Positions 7,944-14,364 of a stretch of DNA of 14,968 nucleotides are shown here, one piece after another. Made by a program: the position numbers and the translations under genes. Positions within the stretch are counted from its first letter, which is position 1, and every line of letters starts with the position of its first letter. A model generated the notes under the pieces. It saw nothing but the letters and a program-made list of their open reading frames with translations, was not told the origin of the DNA and searched no databases. The DNA is from Savagea sp. (GTDB taxonomy: Bacteria; Bacillota; Bacilli; Bacillales_A; Planococcaceae): the NCBI GenBank assembly GCA_030146155.1, contig JASLCF010000146.1, positions 1 to 14,968 of the forward strand. The letters are read 5' to 3'.

Positions 7944-7972
7944 GTGAAAAATTCTTTTTTTTCAGTTATACT
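7944..7972 (+). promoter_or_regulatory. Candidate SigA promoter of rodA
   Basis: GTGAAA (7944-7949) and TATACT (7967-7972) are separated by 17 bases, matching 4/6 and 5/6 of the consensus. Transcription would begin near 7979. The leader of about 50 bases then carries a perfect inverted repeat at 7988-8005. Confidence 0.5.
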
Positions 7973-7987
7973 TTTACAGTAGCTGAC

Positions 7988-8005
7988 ATTCAACAAGTGT
8001 TGAAT
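7988..8005. repeat. Inverted repeat in the rodA leader
   Basis: ATTCAACA and TGTTGAAT are exact reverse complements around the 2-base centre AG. The site lies between the predicted rodA promoter and the rodA ribosome binding site. A 2-base loop is too tight for the full RNA hairpin, so a dimeric DNA-binding protein site is at least as likely as an RNA structure. Confidence 0.5.
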
Positions 8006-8031
8006 AATGGATGATGAAATTAGGTGAAAAA

Positions 8032-9195
8032 ATGAAATTCATACAAAACTTCGCTGCTCGTTTTGACTGGCGTCTGTTTTTTATACTTCTTATATTAGCA
8101 ACAATTAGTGTCGTTGCTATTTCTTCTGCTCAAACGAGTGGACAATATCAGACAAACTTTGCAGTAAAACAAGTCGTGTGGTTTGTCGCTGGCTTTATCA
8201 TTATCTTAATGAGTTTAATTTTAGAGCCTGATCAATATAAAAAAATAGCATGGTACTTATTATTTGCAGGTATCATTTCATTAGCAATGGTTAAGTTCGG
8301 TCCATTCTCATACTCTTCTAAAGGAGCAACACGTTGGTTAAATCTGCCTGTCATTGGAATCATACAGCCTTCTGAGTTTGTGAAGTCTTTCTATATCTTG
8401 GCACTAGCCAAAGTAGTGAGTAAGCATAATGAAAATACGCCATTTAAATCTATTCAAACAGACTTTATATTACTCCTTAAAATGTTTGCCACACTCGCCT
8501 TGCCCCTCTACTTTATTCTGAAACAAGATTTAGGGACTTCCTTAGTCTTCTTATCTATTACGGCGGGGGTCATGATTGTAGCAGGAATCAGTTGGAAGAT
8601 TTTATCACCCCTTTTCCTAACTGGGGGAGTCGTGGCTGGTTCAGTCGTTTGGATGGCCATTTTTGAACAAGACTTCTTGCGTGAAAGATTAGGTCTTGAT
8701 GAATTCAGAATGAAGCGAATTTATTCTTGGCTTGATCCACACTCCTATCCTTCTGAAGAAGGGTACAACCTGATTCGTACATTAATGGCGATTGGTTCCG
8801 GAGAAGTTTCAGGGAAGGGCTTCAAAAACCGGGAAGTTTACGTGCCAGAAAATCACACCGATTTTATTTTCAGTGTATTGGGTGAAGAATTTGGTTTTAT
8901 TGGATCAAGTTTTGTAATTATTATGTTCTTCGTACTCATTTATCACTTAACAAAAATTGCTTTAAGAATCAAAGATCCATTTAGTATCTATGTAGCGACG
9001 GGTGTAATCACTATGATTGCTTTCCACGTGATTGAAAATATCGGGATGAACATTCAACTTCTACCGATTACAGGTATCCCATTACCATTCATTAGTTATG
9101 GAGGGAGTTCTATTTTCAGTATGTCACTCGCGGTAGGATTAATTTTCAGCATCAAATTTCATGAACAAACCTATATGTTTACAGACGATGATTAA
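8032..9195 (+). CDS. rodA: SEDS-family peptidoglycan glycosyltransferase RodA
   Basis: This is an integral membrane protein of the SEDS family (RodA/FtsW), which polymerises glycan strands from lipid II together with a class B penicillin-binding protein during elongation. It has 387 residues and about ten hydrophobic segments. Signatures are GATRWLNLP followed by IQPSEFVK, KQDLGTSL, SWLDPHSYPSEEGYNL, and PENHTDFIFSVLGEEFGF. The Asp of HTDF (residue 277 from this start) corresponds to the catalytic Asp of the family (Asp297 of E. coli FtsW). The C-terminal PLPFISYGGSS is also present. Two ATG codons upstream (8011, 8014) lack a ribosome binding site. AGGTG lies 6 bases before the ATG at 8032, so I chose that start. 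Its place next to ddl-murF favours RodA over FtsW. Divergent transcription from ddl suggests that precursor supply and polymerisation may be co-ordinated. Confidence 0.92.
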   Translation: MKFIQNFAARFDWRLFFILLILATISVVAISSAQTSGQYQTNFAVKQVVWFVAGFIIILMSLILEPDQYKKIAWYLLFAGIISLAMVKFGPFSYSSKGATRWLNLPVIGIIQPSEFVKSFYILALAKVVSKHNENTPFKSIQTDFILLLKMFATLALPLYFILKQDLGTSLVFLSITAGVMIVAGISWKILSPLFLTGGVVAGSVVWMAIFEQDFLRERLGLDEFRMKRIYSWLDPHSYPSEEGYNLIRTLMAIGSGEVSGKGFKNREVYVPENHTDFIFSVLGEEFGFIGSSFVIIMFFVLIYHLTKIALRIKDPFSIYVATGVITMIAFHVIENIGMNIQLLPITGIPLPFISYGGSSIFSMSLAVGLIFSIKFHEQTYMFTDDD

Positions 9196-9211
9196 AAAGA
9201 TTTACAATTAT

Positions 9212-9290
9212 AACGTTGGTGAAAGAAAATCGCCTTTTTCTGATTTTGAAGAAGGTGGTGGCATTTCACTAACGTTATTTTCATTTTAAA
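9212..9290 (+). terminator. Intrinsic terminator of rodA
   Basis: The arms 9212-9224 and 9264-9276 pair over 13 positions with one G-T wobble (AACGTTGGTGAAA with TTTCACTAACGTT). An inner hairpin, CCTTTTTC with GAAGAAGG, fills much of the long loop. ATTTTCATTTT follows. It starts 16 bases after the rodA stop codon. Confidence 0.75.
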
Positions 9291-9472
9291 TAGTCAGGGG
9301 TAGCGTAAGCCTTTTAGCACTTCAAATACTCACTGTTTCAACGTAGACTGGTCGTTTCTTCGACGACTCTATCAGAGGAGCAGCGAACCTACACCATTCT
9401 AAACATTCTCACAATCACCTCTTCATGATGGACTAAAATCCTTCTCTTCTATAATTTGACGGAGAACCGATT
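9282..9472. other. Noncoding block between two terminators, content unknown
   Basis: No reading frame with a ribosome binding site fits here on either strand. One hairpin is visible: GTCGT (9351-9355) with ACGAC (9363-9367). It is enclosed by a weak outer pairing, GTAG (9343-9346) with CTAC (9389-9392). I could not match the block to a known RNA family. It may be the site of an old deletion or hold a small RNA. Confidence 0.3.
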
Positions 9473-9514
9473 AAAAAAGATTGCCCCACTTTTAAGCAAA
9501 TGGGGCAATCTTTT
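9473..9514. terminator. Bidirectional intrinsic terminator
   Basis: AAAAGATTGCCCCA (9475-9488) and TGGGGCAATCTTTT (9501-9514) form a perfect 14-bp stem with a 12-base loop. The + strand ends in TTTT. The minus strand ends in a run of six T (9478-9473). It lies 26 bases beyond the stop codon of the minus-strand 54-residue ORF, which is its likely client. Confidence 0.85.
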
Positions 9515-9540
9515 ACATGTATGCATTCTTTACAACAATC

Positions 9541-9705
9541 TTAAGATTCGTTCGTAGCATTTTCTTTCGTTGAATGGTGTTCTTCAATTTGAGGAGGCGT
9601 TAGTGCTTTTAACATATCAATTCTGGGTTTAGTCAATGAAATTGAAACTCCTAGTTTTGCTAATTTCGATACTACAGCTAACAAATTGTTTTGTTGCTTC
9701 GTCAT
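9541..9705 (-). CDS. Unrecognised 54-residue protein
   Basis: I do not recognise this protein. It starts MTKQQNNLLAVVSKLAKLG, continues with SISLTKPRIDMLKALTPPQI and ends in a polar, Glu/His/Asn-rich tail. A short amphipathic helix over residues 8-20 is plausible. There is no signal peptide and no cysteine. Support for a real gene is the strong ribosome binding site GAGAGGTGG 5 bases before the ATG, an extended -10 promoter-like sequence about 70 bases upstream, and a good terminator just downstream. Together these make a complete one-gene unit on the minus strand, with rodA on one side and the divergent csoR on the other. Codon use looks ordinary for the window. A chance reading frame of this length cannot be excluded, but such complete flanking signals would then be surprising. 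Confidence 0.65.
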   Translation of the reverse strand: MTKQQNNLLAVVSKLAKLGVSISLTKPRIDMLKALTPPQIEEHHSTKENATNES

Positions 9706-9775
9706 GAAATCCACCTCTCTTTACTTTTTTTGACGATTAGAATCAGTCAAAGTTTCGTACCTCTCTGTTATTTCT

Positions 9776-9803
9776 ATCATACCACTTATTTTCCGATTGA
9801 AAC
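9776..9803 (-). promoter_or_regulatory. Candidate promoter of the 54-residue ORF
   Basis: The minus strand reads TGGTATGAT (9784-9776), an extended -10 with TATGAT. The -35 position 16 bases upstream holds only GTTTCA, a poor match. That region lies in a perfect palindrome, so the promoter may be regulated. Confidence 0.45.
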
Positions 9804-9809
9804 GTTTCA
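9798..9809. promoter_or_regulatory. Palindrome TGAAACGTTTCA, operator-like
   Basis: This is a perfect 12-bp palindrome with a central CG, overlapping the -35 position of the minus-strand promoter. The form resembles operators of LacI-family regulators; a CcpA cre site would normally be 14 bp. No regulator gene for it lies in the window. The first half, TGAAAC, also resembles an extracytoplasmic sigma factor -35 box, but no matching -10 follows. Confidence 0.35.
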
Positions 9810-9945
9810 TTTCTGTTACAATATTTTTTATTTGTAAAGTTCAACATATCGTAGGAGTAAACTGTCGGAAAGGAGAATGTATCCGCTGTTAACCATTTTT
9901 GAATCATACCTACAAAATTCGATAGATTACAATCAAACTTTCTCT

Positions 9946-9975
9946 TTGACATACCCCCTTAACGTATATTATGCT
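9946..9975 (+). promoter_or_regulatory. Promoter of csoR-copZ
   Basis: TTGACA (9946-9951) is a full consensus -35. TATGCT (9970-9975) lies 18 bases downstream. The spacer is occupied by a CsoR-type operator, so repressor binding would directly block RNA polymerase. Transcription would start near 9982, with AAGGGAG then serving csoR. Confidence 0.7.
9951..9967. promoter_or_regulatory. CsoR operator 1
   Basis: ATACCCCCTTAACGTAT has ATAC/GTAT ends and the C-rich half-site of known Bacillales copper operators. It matches operator 2 at 13 of 17 positions. It lies between the -35 and -10 of the csoR promoter, which is consistent with autoregulation. Confidence 0.7.
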
Positions 9976-10006
9976 ACAAGTAGAAGTAGAGAAGGGAGTC
10001 GATTCT

Positions 10007-10309
10007 ATGACTGTAGAAACCACAAGTTGTCGAAAGAGTCACCACCCGCAAGAAATTAAAACTAATCTCACACATCGCCTTAACCGGATTGAAGGACAGA
10101 TTCGGGGAATCAAAAGAATGGTCGAGGAGGATGTCTACTGTGACGATATTATTACCCAGTTATCCGCTACACAATCCGCATTAAATAGTGTGGCAAAGGT
10201 ATTATTAGATGGTCATTTAAAAGGCTGTGTAAAAGATCGACTTGCTTCAGGTGATGAAGAAATATTAGATGAATTATTAACAACAATCACTAAATTAATG
10301 AGAAAGTAG
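10007..10309 (+). CDS. csoR: Copper-sensing transcriptional repressor CsoR
   Basis: This is a 100-residue all-helical DNA-binding repressor that releases its operator on binding Cu(I). The family core LTHRLNRIEGQIRGIKRMVEED is present. The Cu(I) ligands are seen as Cys45 (VYCDDI), His70 and Cys74 (LDGHLKGC), the C-H-C set of true copper sensors rather than persulfide sensors. An upstream in-frame ATG at 9971 lies inside the promoter and has no ribosome binding site. The ATG at 10007 has AAGGGAG 8 bases before it. The N-terminal extension with Cys8, His12 and His13 is outside the conserved core. The gene is cotranscribed with copZ, 8 bases downstream. Confidence 0.93.
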   Translation: MTVETTSCRKSHHPQEIKTNLTHRLNRIEGQIRGIKRMVEEDVYCDDIITQLSATQSALNSVAKVLLDGHLKGCVKDRLASGDEEILDELLTTITKLMRK

Positions 10310-10317
10310 GGATTTTA

Positions 10318-10527
10318 ATGACAACAACTCAAATTTCAGTAGAAGGTATGTCTTGTAACCATTGTGTCCAATCAATCGAAACAGCATTGCAAGCAAAAGA
10401 GGGCGTACAAGTTGTCAAAGTATCTTTAGAGCAAAATCAAGTAGAAGTTGGATTTGACGAAAAAGTAATCACTCTTGTAACGATTGAAGAAACGATTGAA
10501 TCAATTGGCTTTGAAGTAGTATCTTAA
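10318..10527 (+). CDS. copZ: Copper chaperone CopZ
   Basis: This is a 69-residue single HMA domain that carries Cu(I) in the cytosol and passes it to CopA. The metal site GMSCNHC (10-16) contains the CxxC pair, and the fold pattern ends in the usual IESIGFEV. The ribosome binding site TAGGGA overlaps the csoR stop codon and lies 5 bases before the ATG, so the two genes form one unit. The stop codon lies within the left arm of a long palindrome that acts as a terminator, so some transcripts probably end here and never reach copA. Confidence 0.93.
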   Translation: MTTTQISVEGMSCNHCVQSIETALQAKEGVQVVKVSLEQNQVEVGFDEKVITLVTIEETIESIGFEVVS

Positions 10528-10557
10528 AAAACGGGATATCCCGTTTTTTTAAGATAC
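10519..10557 (+). terminator. Terminator and long palindrome at the copZ end
   Basis: The core is AAAAAACGGGAT (10526-10537) paired with ATCCCGTTTTTT, followed by an extra T. Beyond the A/T tracts the pairing resumes as GTATCTT (10519-10525) with AAGATAC (10551-10557). The whole is a 39-base near-perfect palindrome that includes the copZ stop codon. Confidence 0.85.
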
Positions 10558-10562
10558 AATAT

Positions 10563-10579
10563 ATACCCCTATACGGTAT
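10563..10579. promoter_or_regulatory. CsoR operator 2, before copA
   Basis: ATACCCCTATACGGTAT has the 5-bp inverted ends ATACC/GGTAT and closely resembles the known copA operators of bacilli. It lies just before the copA ribosome binding site. A TACAAT hexamer at 10555-10560 could be the -10 of a copA promoter, although no good -35 is visible; the operator would then cover the transcription start. Confidence 0.75.
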
Positions 10580-10594
10580 AAGGAAGGTGATTAG

Positions 10595-12973
10595 ATGAAA
10601 AAAGAACAATTTAATATCCAAGGGATGACTTGTGCTGCCTGTTCAAATCGAGTAGAAAAAGGATTAAATGAATTAGAAGGTGTTGAAGCCACTGTAAATT
10701 TTGCTACTGAAAAAGCAACGATTCTTTACGACCCTGACAACGTATCTGTGAAAACGATCGAACAAAAAGTTGAATCATTAGGTTACCAGATTCAACATGA
10801 AGAAGTTCAATTGAATATTATAGGCATGACTTGCGCTGCTTGCTCGGGTCGAATTGAACGTGTTTTAAATAAAACGTCAGGGGTAGAACAAGCGACGGTC
10901 AATCTCGCTTTAGAAACAGGTAAAGTCGTATTTAACCCAAACATGATTACTAGGGAAGCGATAATCGAAAAAATTAAAAATGTTGGATTTGATGCCGAAT
11001 TAACAACATCATCTCCTGAACAACAAGATCACAAGCAAGATGAAATAACGAAAAGAACTCGTTTATTTTGGATCAGTACTGCATTTTCTCTTCCTTTACT
11101 ATGGACCATGTTTGCTCATTTCTCATTTACAAGTAGCGTGTATGTTCCAACTTGGCTAATGAACCCTTATGTACAATGGGCTCTTGCTACTCCTGTTCAA
11201 TTTGGTATAGGTGCTATTTTTTACCGCGGGGCTTATTATTCTTTGAAAAATAAAAGTGCCAATATGGACGTTCTTGTCTCCTTAGGAACAAGTGCCGCTT
11301 ATTTTTATTCTGTGTATCTTGTTTTCACTTCTCCGCACGAGGGCTTATATTTTGAAACCAGTGCTGTGTTAATTACTTTAATTTTACTTGGTAAATTATT
11401 TGAAGCAAAAGCAAAAGGACGTTCATCTGATGCCATTCAAGCTTTAATGGGACTAAAACCACAGCAAGCAACGGTTGAAGTAAACGGAGTCTGGACGACA
11501 CAGCCGATAGATATGATCTCAGTTGGCGATCGTATTTTAGTGAAACCAGGTGAGTCCATCCCTGTTGATGCTGTAGTAATTAGCGGGCAATCTACGCTCG
11601 ATGAATCGATGTTGACCGGCGAAAGCTTACCGATAGAAAAAACAACAGGGCAGGATGTTTTTGCAGCTACTGTTAATCAAACAGGCTCACTAATCATTGA
11701 AGCACAACATGTTGGGGCAGATACGATTCTTTCTCAAATTATTCAAACAGTCGAAGATGCTCAAGGCTCAAAAGCGCCTATCCAACGACTCGCAGATCAA
11801 ATATCAAATGTATTTGTACCTATTGTTGTTGGGTTAGCTTTCCTTACTTTTATAAGTTGGATTCTCTTTATTCAACCAGGTGACTTCGCAACAGCCCTAC
11901 GAAGTACGATTGCTGTTCTCGTTATTGCCTGTCCTTGTGCACTTGGTTTAGCTACACCCACTTCTATCATGGCGGGTTCAGGCCGTGCTGCAGAATTAGG
12001 AATCTTATTCAAGACAGCGGAAGCAATGGAGAAAACAAAAGAAATTACTACAATCATTTTTGATAAAACAGGCACACTGACAGAAGGACAACCTACTGTT
12101 GCTGCTTTCAACTCATTACGTGACGAACAAGAAATCCTCTCTCTTCTCTACTCTGCAGAGTTTTCTTCTGAGCATCCTTTGGCAAAAGCAGTTGTACAGT
12201 ACGCAGAAGGTCGGGGTGCCTCTTACGAAGAGCCGAGTCATTTCGAGGCGATTATCGGACGTGGCGTCACAGCAGTGATTCAGCAACAAAATATTCACAT
12301 CGGAAATCAAAAAATGTTAGAAGAAGCATCTATTTCTATCCATCCTTCATTAAAAGAAATTGAATGTGAAAGAGAAAAGGGAGCTACGCTGATTTATGTG
12401 GCTGTTGAAGGTCAACACGTTGCTTCACTAGCCATTACAGATCCTGTTAAAGATTCTGCAAAAGAAGCGATTGCTCAATTACATGCACAAGGGTTACAAA
12501 CGATGATGTTAACAGGTGACGATATCAAAACAGCCCAGGCGATTGCGAAAGAAGTAGGAATTGATCAAGTAGTCGCTAATGTTTTGCCACAAGAAAAAGC
12601 AAACGTCGTGAGTCAAACGATGCAACAAGGACAAACGGTTGCTATGGTTGGAGATGGCATTAACGATGCTCCTGCACTCGCTACTGCAAACATTGGGATT
12701 GCAATGAGTACAGGTACGGCCATTGCTATGGAAGCGGCAGACATTACCATTATGCGAGGTGATTTAACCCTTGTTCCGCAAACCATTGCAATGAGTCAAG
12801 CAACGGTTAGAAATATTAAACAAAACTTATTTTGGGCACTTGCGTACAACTCTGTTGGTATTCCAATTGCAGCTGCAGGACTATTAGCTCCTTGGGTTGC
12901 TGGTGCAGCGATGGCTTTTAGCTCTGTTTCTGTTGTATTAAACGCTTTACGACTACAAAAAATAAAACTTTAA
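10595..12973 (+). CDS. copA: Cu(I)-exporting P-type ATPase CopA
   Basis: This is a 792-residue plasma-membrane P1B-1 ATPase that exports Cu(I). Two N-terminal HMA domains carry GMTCAAC (Cys13/Cys16 and Cys80/Cys83). The actuator loop has TGES (341-344). The intramembrane metal site CPC is at 446-448, followed by the phosphorylation site DKTGT (Asp490), the HP motif SEHPLA (525-530), TGDD (640-643) and GDGINDAP (686-693). Copper-type selectivity is shown by Tyr751-Asn752 in TM7 and MAFSS (773-777) in TM8. GGAAGGTGA precedes the ATG by 4 bases. Copper delivered by CopZ is the expected cargo. Expression is probably controlled both by read-through from csoR-copZ and by operator 2. The length and motifs are complete, with no sign of damage. 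Confidence 0.96.
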   Translation: MKKEQFNIQGMTCAACSNRVEKGLNELEGVEATVNFATEKATILYDPDNVSVKTIEQKVESLGYQIQHEEVQLNIIGMTCAACSGRIERVLNKTSGVEQATVNLALETGKVVFNPNMITREAIIEKIKNVGFDAELTTSSPEQQDHKQDEITKRTRLFWISTAFSLPLLWTMFAHFSFTSSVYVPTWLMNPYVQWALATPVQFGIGAIFYRGAYYSLKNKSANMDVLVSLGTSAAYFYSVYLVFTSPHEGLYFETSAVLITLILLGKLFEAKAKGRSSDAIQALMGLKPQQATVEVNGVWTTQPIDMISVGDRILVKPGESIPVDAVVISGQSTLDESMLTGESLPIEKTTGQDVFAATVNQTGSLIIEAQHVGADTILSQIIQTVEDAQGSKAPIQRLADQISNVFVPIVVGLAFLTFISWILFIQPGDFATALRSTIAVLVIACPCALGLATPTSIMAGSGRAAELGILFKTAEAMEKTKEITTIIFDKTGTLTEGQPTVAAFNSLRDEQEILSLLYSAEFSSEHPLAKAVVQYAEGRGASYEEPSHFEAIIGRGVTAVIQQQNIHIGNQKMLEEASISIHPSLKEIECEREKGATLIYVAVEGQHVASLAITDPVKDSAKEAIAQLHAQGLQTMMLTGDDIKTAQAIAKEVGIDQVVANVLPQEKANVVSQTMQQGQTVAMVGDGINDAPALATANIGIAMSTGTAIAMEAADITIMRGDLTLVPQTIAMSQATVRNIKQNLFWALAYNSVGIPIAAAGLLAPWVAGAAMAFSSVSVVLNALRLQKIKL

Positions 12974-12974
12974 T

Positions 12975-13010
12975 AAAAAACTGCAATCCGAGGATTGCAG
13001 TTTTTTGTTT
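12975..13010 (+). terminator. Intrinsic terminator of copA
   Basis: AAAAAACTGCAATC (12975-12988) pairs perfectly with GATTGCAGTTTTTT (12993-13006), around the loop CGAG. More T follow. It starts two bases after the stop codon and closes the copper operon. Confidence 0.92.
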
Positions 13011-13062
13011 TATAAACCGTAACTCTCTATTCACCTTTAACGTGTATACTATTAATAAGAGC

Positions 13063-13086
13063 ATACACACCTCCATTTTGGGGTAT
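13063..13086. promoter_or_regulatory. Possible CsoR half-site upstream of the MFS gene
   Basis: GGGGTAT (13080-13086) is the reverse complement of ATACCCC, the half-site shared by both CsoR operators. ATAC at 13063-13066 could be a distant partner, but the 24-bp spacing differs from the 17-bp operators. A TATACT at 13045-13050 may be the -10 of the MFS promoter; no -35 is convincing. Confidence 0.25.
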
Positions 13087-13119
13087 AGCTAACTATTCAA
13101 TGAGAAAGTAGGTTATCGT

Positions 13120-14289
13120 ATGAAAAAAGCAATATTATTACTGATGTCTGTCCAATTTTTTGTTTATTTAGGGTTCGGGCTCATCATTCCAATTTTACCT
13201 GAAGTTGTTGTTGCAGAAGGCTTTTCAGAAGTGCATGTTGGTGGACTTTTAACTGTCTATGCCTTAGCTTCATTTTTCACTGCTCCTCTTTGGGGGAAAC
13301 TATCTGACCAAACAGGACGCAAAAAATTAATATTAACCGGTTTACTAGGATTCAGTGCAAGCTTCTTTTTATTCGCTCTCTTTATGCAGAGTCTTCCCCT
13401 TCTTTATGTTTCACGTGTTGTTGGGGGCGTTTTCTCTGGTGCTCTATACACAGCTGTTACAGGATTTGTTGCTGATATGACCAATGAAGACAATCGAAAT
13501 AAATACATGGGTCTTCTTGGTATGTCTATCGGATTAGGTTTTATTTTCGGACCAGCCATTGGTGGCGTACTAGGAGATTATAGTTTCAAACTTCCATTCA
13601 TCGCCTCAGGGATTCTCACACTTGTTTTATTCGTTTATGCTTCAGTTGTTTTAAAAGAACCAGAAAGACGCGGCGATGCTACAAAACGTGCATTGGTTCC
13701 TGACGGCGCGAGTGTATTATGGAAATATAGAATTCGTTATTTGTTTATCACTAGTTTTCTCATCACTTTTTTACTTGCAGGCGTCGAAGCAACTTTTCAG
13801 TTGTTTCAAATGCAACAAATCGAAATTACACCTAAACAAGTCGGCTATTTATTTATGGCAAGTGGATTTGTAGACGCGGCGATGCAAGGTGGAGTTGTAC
13901 GTCGAGTTAAAAACGGGACAGAAGTCAAATGGATCATTGGGGCTCAAGTCATCACAGCACTAGGACTCTTGCTCATTCCATTTACCAATAGTTTAATCTT
14001 CGCTGGGGTTGCATTAAGTGTATTCACAGCTGGGAATGCACTTGGTCGTACAATCTTAGTATCACTTACTTCTAAAGAATCTGGAGGTAAATATGGTACA
14101 GCAGCAGGTATGTCTTATTCTATGGACAATATGGGACGTATTTTCGGCCCTATTTTATATGCCGGATTATTTACAACTTGGGGTGGGAATATTTATTACT
14201 TATCCGCAATCATTGCTGTACTCTCTCTCGTCTTCTTATTTTTATTCCAACGTTCGAATCGCTCATTAAAGACCGTTGAAAATTCATAA
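13120..14289 (+). CDS. MFS drug exporter, NorA/Bmr-like (DHA1)
   Basis: This is a 389-residue, 12-helix major facilitator of the drug:H+ antiporter-1 group, related to NorA, Bmr and Blt. Motif A is GKLSDQTGRKK (59-69), and the conserved Arg of motif B is in YVSRVVGG (96-103). Motif C, the antiporter signature, is in GMSIGLGFIFGPAIGG (134-149). Substrates of this group are often fluoroquinolones, dyes and other hydrophobic cations, but sequence alone does not give the substrate here. The ribosome binding site before the ATG (AAGTAGG, 8 bases away) is weak. An earlier ATG at 13100 is stopped after three codons. The gene lies 146 bases after copA, beyond its terminator, so it is a separate unit. 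The lone CsoR-type half-site upstream hints at metal control, but weakly. Confidence 0.88.
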   Translation: MKKAILLLMSVQFFVYLGFGLIIPILPEVVVAEGFSEVHVGGLLTVYALASFFTAPLWGKLSDQTGRKKLILTGLLGFSASFFLFALFMQSLPLLYVSRVVGGVFSGALYTAVTGFVADMTNEDNRNKYMGLLGMSIGLGFIFGPAIGGVLGDYSFKLPFIASGILTLVLFVYASVVLKEPERRGDATKRALVPDGASVLWKYRIRYLFITSFLITFLLAGVEATFQLFQMQQIEITPKQVGYLFMASGFVDAAMQGGVVRRVKNGTEVKWIIGAQVITALGLLLIPFTNSLIFAGVALSVFTAGNALGRTILVSLTSKESGGKYGTAAGMSYSMDNMGRIFGPILYAGLFTTWGGNIYYLSAIIAVLSLVFLFLFQRSNRSLKTVENS

Positions 14290-14314
14290 GTTTACACTAC
14301 TCTTTTCCTGTACA

Positions 14315-14336
14315 TGCTATATACTAAGATTAGTAT
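14315..14336 (+). promoter_or_regulatory. Possible promoter and dyad upstream of the cardiolipin synthase gene
   Basis: TGCTATATA (14315-14323) is an extended -10 form. The dyad ATACTAA/TTAGTAT (14321-14336, centre GA) overlaps its downstream edge and could be an operator. No good -35 is visible. There is also no clear terminator after the MFS gene, so read-through is possible. Confidence 0.3.
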
Positions 14337-14364
14337 CTGCATAAGGAAAGGAGTTTTTTCTTTT

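Noticed and set aside
9971..10006. An upstream in-frame start for csoR.
   Set aside because: It lies inside the -10 region, has no ribosome binding site, and would add residues that CsoR proteins lack.
9877..10059. A 60-residue + strand reading frame preceded by AAAGGAGA.
   Set aside because: The purine tract touches the ATG with no usable spacing, and the frame crosses the csoR promoter and operator and runs into csoR out of frame.
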